DNA from: Flavobacterium sp. IMCC34852
GTDB lineage: Bacteria > Bacteroidota > Bacteroidia > Flavobacteriales > Flavobacteriaceae
Reading direction: 5' to 3'
Assembly: GCF_030643905.1 (NCBI RefSeq)
Contig: NZ_CP121446.1
Coordinates: forward strand, 2,294,001-2,358,000
Length of the DNA: 64,000 nt
In this document: piece after piece, positions 61,627-64,000 of the stretch
How positions within the stretch are numbered: position 1 is the stretch's first letter
How the letters are laid out: every line of letters starts with the position of its first letter
Program-made: the position numbers and the translations under genes
The notes under the pieces: generated by a model
What the model saw: the letters and a program-made list of their open reading frames with translations, nothing else
What the model was told of the DNA's origin: nothing
Database searches by the model: none

Positions 61627-63165
61627 TTAGTCGTGAAGTGTATTAATTTTTCTGTCGATGTAAATCATCCCGATGACAAAACATACGGCAGCGATTCCAA
61701 TCGGATACCATAATCCTTCGAGGTAAAACTCTACATCACCGGCTTCTTTGGATTGGGTTACAAAGTAGGTTGAAATGGCTGGCAGTAATCCTCCAAATAT
61801 ACCATTTCCAACGTGATAAGGCAACGACATCGAAGTATATCTGATTTTAACCGGGAACATTTCTACTAAGAAAGCCGCGATTGGACCGTACACCATCGTT
61901 ACAAAGATTACTTGAATGAATACCATCAATACCAAGAACCATTTGTCGGTGCTGTTGATGGTTTTAGTGACTTTAGTTTCGATTTTATCTTTTCCTTTGT
62001 CGTCTACCATTAATTTTCCGGCTTCGAAATGCAGGGTTTTGATTTCTTCTACTTTGGTTCCGTCAGTATATTCTTTTGTAGTAGTGTAGATAGAGTCTGA
62101 TTTAGTAGCATCGATTTCTTTAAACGAAGGTACTACTTTAGTATTGGCAGCGATTTCTGTTTTCTTAGTCAAATCGGTGCTGTTATACATGGCTCTATAT
62201 ATTGGTCGGTATAAGAAAATAGCCAATAACATTCCCGCCATCATAATTGATTTTCTGCCCCATTTGTCACTCAACCAACCAAAGACCACGAAGAAAGGTG
62301 TGCCTAAGATTAAGGCGATACCCAATAGCATATCTACTTGAGACGAGTCGATACTTTGTACAGTTTTTAAGAAGTTCATCGCGTAGAATTGTCCGGTATA
62401 CCAAACTACACCTTGTCCCATAGTCGCTCCGAATAAAGCCAATAAGACAAATTTTAAGTTGTATTTGTGACCAAAACTTTCTTTTAACGGATTGGTTGAA
62501 GTTTTTCCTTCTGATTTGGCTTTGGCAAAAACGGGTGATTCTTCCATGTTTTTACGAATCATGTAAGACACGTATACCATCAGAATTGATACCCAAAACG
62601 GAACTCTCCATCCCCATTCATCAAAGGCTTCTTTAGACAAAACACTTTTAGTAATTAAAATCACCATCAAGGAAATAAATAAACCTACGGTAGCAGTGGT
62701 TTGAATCCACGATGTCCAATAGCCTTTTTCGCCTTTTGGTGCGTGTTCTGCTACATAGGTTGCAGCTCCTCCGTATTCTCCTCCAAGTGCAAGCCCTTGT
62801 AGTAAACGAAGGATTAAGACTAAAATTGGTGCGGCAAAACCAATGGTCTCATAACTTGGAATACACCCAATTACGAAGGTCGCACCACCCATTAACATCA
62901 AAGTAACCATAAAAGTGTACTTTCTTCCAATAAGGTCTCCTAATCGACCAAAGAATAATGCTCCGAAAGGACGCACTACGAAACCTGCTGCAAAGGTGGC
63001 CAAGGTTGACAAGAACGCAGCTGTTGGGTTGTCTGTAGGGAAAAATTTAGTTGATAACACTACGGCCAAACTACCGAAGATGTAAAAATCATACCATTCA
63101 ATCATGGTTCCCATTGAGGAAGCGGAAATAACTTTCCAAATTCCTTTTGTTTTTTTATCGCTCAT
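61627..63165 (-). CDS. MFS metabolite:H+ symporter (MHS family) with a large periplasmic insert
   Basis: 512 aa. The N-terminal half is canonical MHS (ProP/KgtP/ShiA type): MGTMIEWYDFYIFGSLA, MFS motif GRLGDLIGRK (74-81 region), LQGLALGGEYGGAATYVAEH. Residues about 325-408 form a hydrophilic Thr/Lys/Glu-rich insert between two membrane helices, absent in typical family members of about 430 aa. Substrate is probably an organic acid or amino acid; its neighbours (acs, prpE, porin) suggest a short-chain carboxylate. The porin gene lies 21 bases upstream on the same strand. Confidence 0.88.
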   Translation of the reverse strand: MSDKKTKGIWKVISASSMGTMIEWYDFYIFGSLAVVLSTKFFPTDNPTAAFLSTLATFAAGFVVRPFGALFFGRLGDLIGRKYTFMVTLMLMGGATFVIGCIPSYETIGFAAPILVLILRLLQGLALGGEYGGAATYVAEHAPKGEKGYWTSWIQTTATVGLFISLMVILITKSVLSKEAFDEWGWRVPFWVSILMVYVSYMIRKNMEESPVFAKAKSEGKTSTNPLKESFGHKYNLKFVLLALFGATMGQGVVWYTGQFYAMNFLKTVQSIDSSQVDMLLGIALILGTPFFVVFGWLSDKWGRKSIMMAGMLLAIFLYRPIYRAMYNSTDLTKKTEIAANTKVVPSFKEIDATKSDSIYTTTKEYTDGTKVEEIKTLHFEAGKLMVDDKGKDKIETKVTKTINSTDKWFLVLMVFIQVIFVTMVYGPIAAFLVEMFPVKIRYTSMSLPYHVGNGIFGGLLPAISTYFVTQSKEAGDVEFYLEGLWYPIGIAAVCFVIGMIYIDRKINTLHD

Positions 63166-63186
63166 ACTATATAAATTGGTTGGTTA

Positions 63187-64000
63187 TTAAAAACTGTAAG
63201 CACAAGAAATCATGGCTCTGAAATTGCCCACTTCCTTATTGTTGCCATCAAAAGTAGCATCGGGTTTTATATCTCCCCATGTGGCTCCTGTGTATTCTAT
63301 TTCAGGAGTTACTCTGAATTTGTTTTGTTTGAAATCTACTCTACCCGAAATTCTCATTACGTTGTCAACGCCACGAGTTCCTGCAAAACCTCTTCCGTAG
63401 AGCGTGGTTGGGTTGTCTTTACTAACCCCGTCTGTTTTAGTATATCCAAAGAACAATCCCGGAGCTACACTTTTACCGTTACCGGCAATATCTACCCACA
63501 TGGCGGTGGTTTTGATTCCTTCATAAGTTTCCACTCCGCCGTTAGGATCCGCATAGCCTGCAAAACCACCCAACATTACTAAGTTGTACATGTTTTTACC
63601 GCTGATTCCGTAAGCTTTGATGTGGAATTTGTCATTGTTGTATTTGAAGTAACCTACAACTGAAGTGGTATTGACTTTCTCCGAAGTGGCTAACCCATTG
63701 CTTACTGTTAACGGTTGTAATGATTTGTATTCAAATCCCAATCCGGCTATCCAGTTGGTGTTTTTGAATTGGAATTGCCCGTGTAGCGTTGGCAAAGGTG
63801 AATTAAAAGAAGCTGAGTTTTGTGTTCCGCCTGTGGCAGTAGCTGTGGTGAACTCTCTTTCCTTGTAAGCGGTCAAAGCAAAAGATAATTCTTTGGTAAA
63901 GTTTTGTTTGATTTTCGCCTGAGAAACCCATCCAAAAGGATTAAACATAATTCCGGTACTGAAGTTGGCAACACCCGGAAAAACCTCCGGAATAAAAGTC
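63187..64000 (-). CDS. Outer-membrane porin (DcaP-like), C-terminal part, cut by window edge
   Basis: Partial: the frame is open to the window edge upstream of an internal Met at 63948 (residues FPGVANFSTGIMFNPFGW run across it), so the true start lies outside. The visible about 270 aa consist of alternating amphipathic beta-strands (GYFKYNNDKFHIKAYGIS, MRISGRVDFKQNKFRVTPE) and end in CAYSF with a terminal Phe, as in outer-membrane porins. AMWVDIAGNGKSVAPGLFFG resembles the DcaP dicarboxylate-porin group. It is the first gene of the carboxylate module; entry of the acid across the outer membrane is the likely role. Confidence 0.75.
   Translation of the reverse strand, partial: TFIPEVFPGVANFSTGIMFNPFGWVSQAKIKQNFTKELSFALTAYKEREFTTATATGGTQNSASFNSPLPTLHGQFQFKNTNWIAGLGFEYKSLQPLTVSNGLATSEKVNTTSVVGYFKYNNDKFHIKAYGISGKNMYNLVMLGGFAGYADPNGGVETYEGIKTTAMWVDIAGNGKSVAPGLFFGYTKTDGVSKDNPTTLYGRGFAGTRGVDNVMRISGRVDFKQNKFRVTPEIEYTGATWGDIKPDATFDGNNKEVGNFRAMISCAYSF

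Noticed and set aside
1..64000. Prophage, insertion sequence, CRISPR array, toxin-antitoxin pair, rRNA or tRNA
   Set aside because: I looked in the gaps and gene products and found no transposase, integrase, cas gene, regular spacer array or cloverleaf.

Overview
The window looks like chromosomal DNA from a member of the Flavobacteriaceae (Bacteroidota), most likely Flavobacterium or a close relative. The evidence is AT-rich DNA, TAnnTTTG promoter boxes instead of classical -10/-35 boxes, mostly absent Shine-Dalgarno sequences, a type IX secretion sorting domain, many secreted proteins and lipoproteins, Bacteroidota-restricted families (DUF4293, DUF4199, DUF6252, DUF4919), and a Rho factor with a long disordered insert. 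I saw no phage, transposon, CRISPR array, rRNA or tRNA.

Layout. 1-5 kb: dnaK (cut by the window edge), a sugar-hydrolase-like lipoprotein and rho on the minus strand, then a DUF4293 gene. 5-15 kb: divergent yfcE and truA, then a tightly packed plus-strand run (ABC exporter, FkbH-like HAD protein, acyl carrier protein, MaoC hydratase, SDR, MBOAT acyltransferase, SGNH-like protein, then lpdA). This run looks like an undescribed pathway that builds an ACP-bound hydroxyacyl or glyceryl group and transfers it across the membrane to an envelope glycan or lipid. 15-24 kb (minus): a TPR protein, gyrA, a T9SS-secreted PGAP1-like hydrolase and two small envelope proteins. 24-31 kb: clpC, a RimB-RimK fusion, a TMEM175-like channel, DUF1304 and hutH. 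31-36 kb: a thrABC operon behind a threonine-rich leader peptide. 36-44 kb: unknown lipoproteins, ytxJ and clpB.

44-50 kb: a histidine kinase and NarL-type regulator, flanked on both sides by the palindrome TGTAGAA-N4-TTCTACA at exactly the same distance from a TAnnTTTG box. They are followed by small membrane proteins and a membrane-tethered LuxR protein paired with DUF4199. 50-54 kb: a GH32 fructanase and fructokinase pair, with the C-terminal relic of a deleted sugar transporter between them.

54-64 kb (all minus): a short-chain carboxylate module of outer-membrane porin, MFS symporter, two small membrane proteins, a CbrA/CrbS-like SLC5-histidine kinase, a single-domain response regulator, propionyl-CoA synthetase and acetyl-CoA synthetase. 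acs and prpE share a 24-bp upstream element (21 of 24 identical) placed exactly 23 bp from a TAnnTTTA box, which suggests co-regulation. The genes together would import acetate or propionate, sense it, and activate it to the CoA ester.
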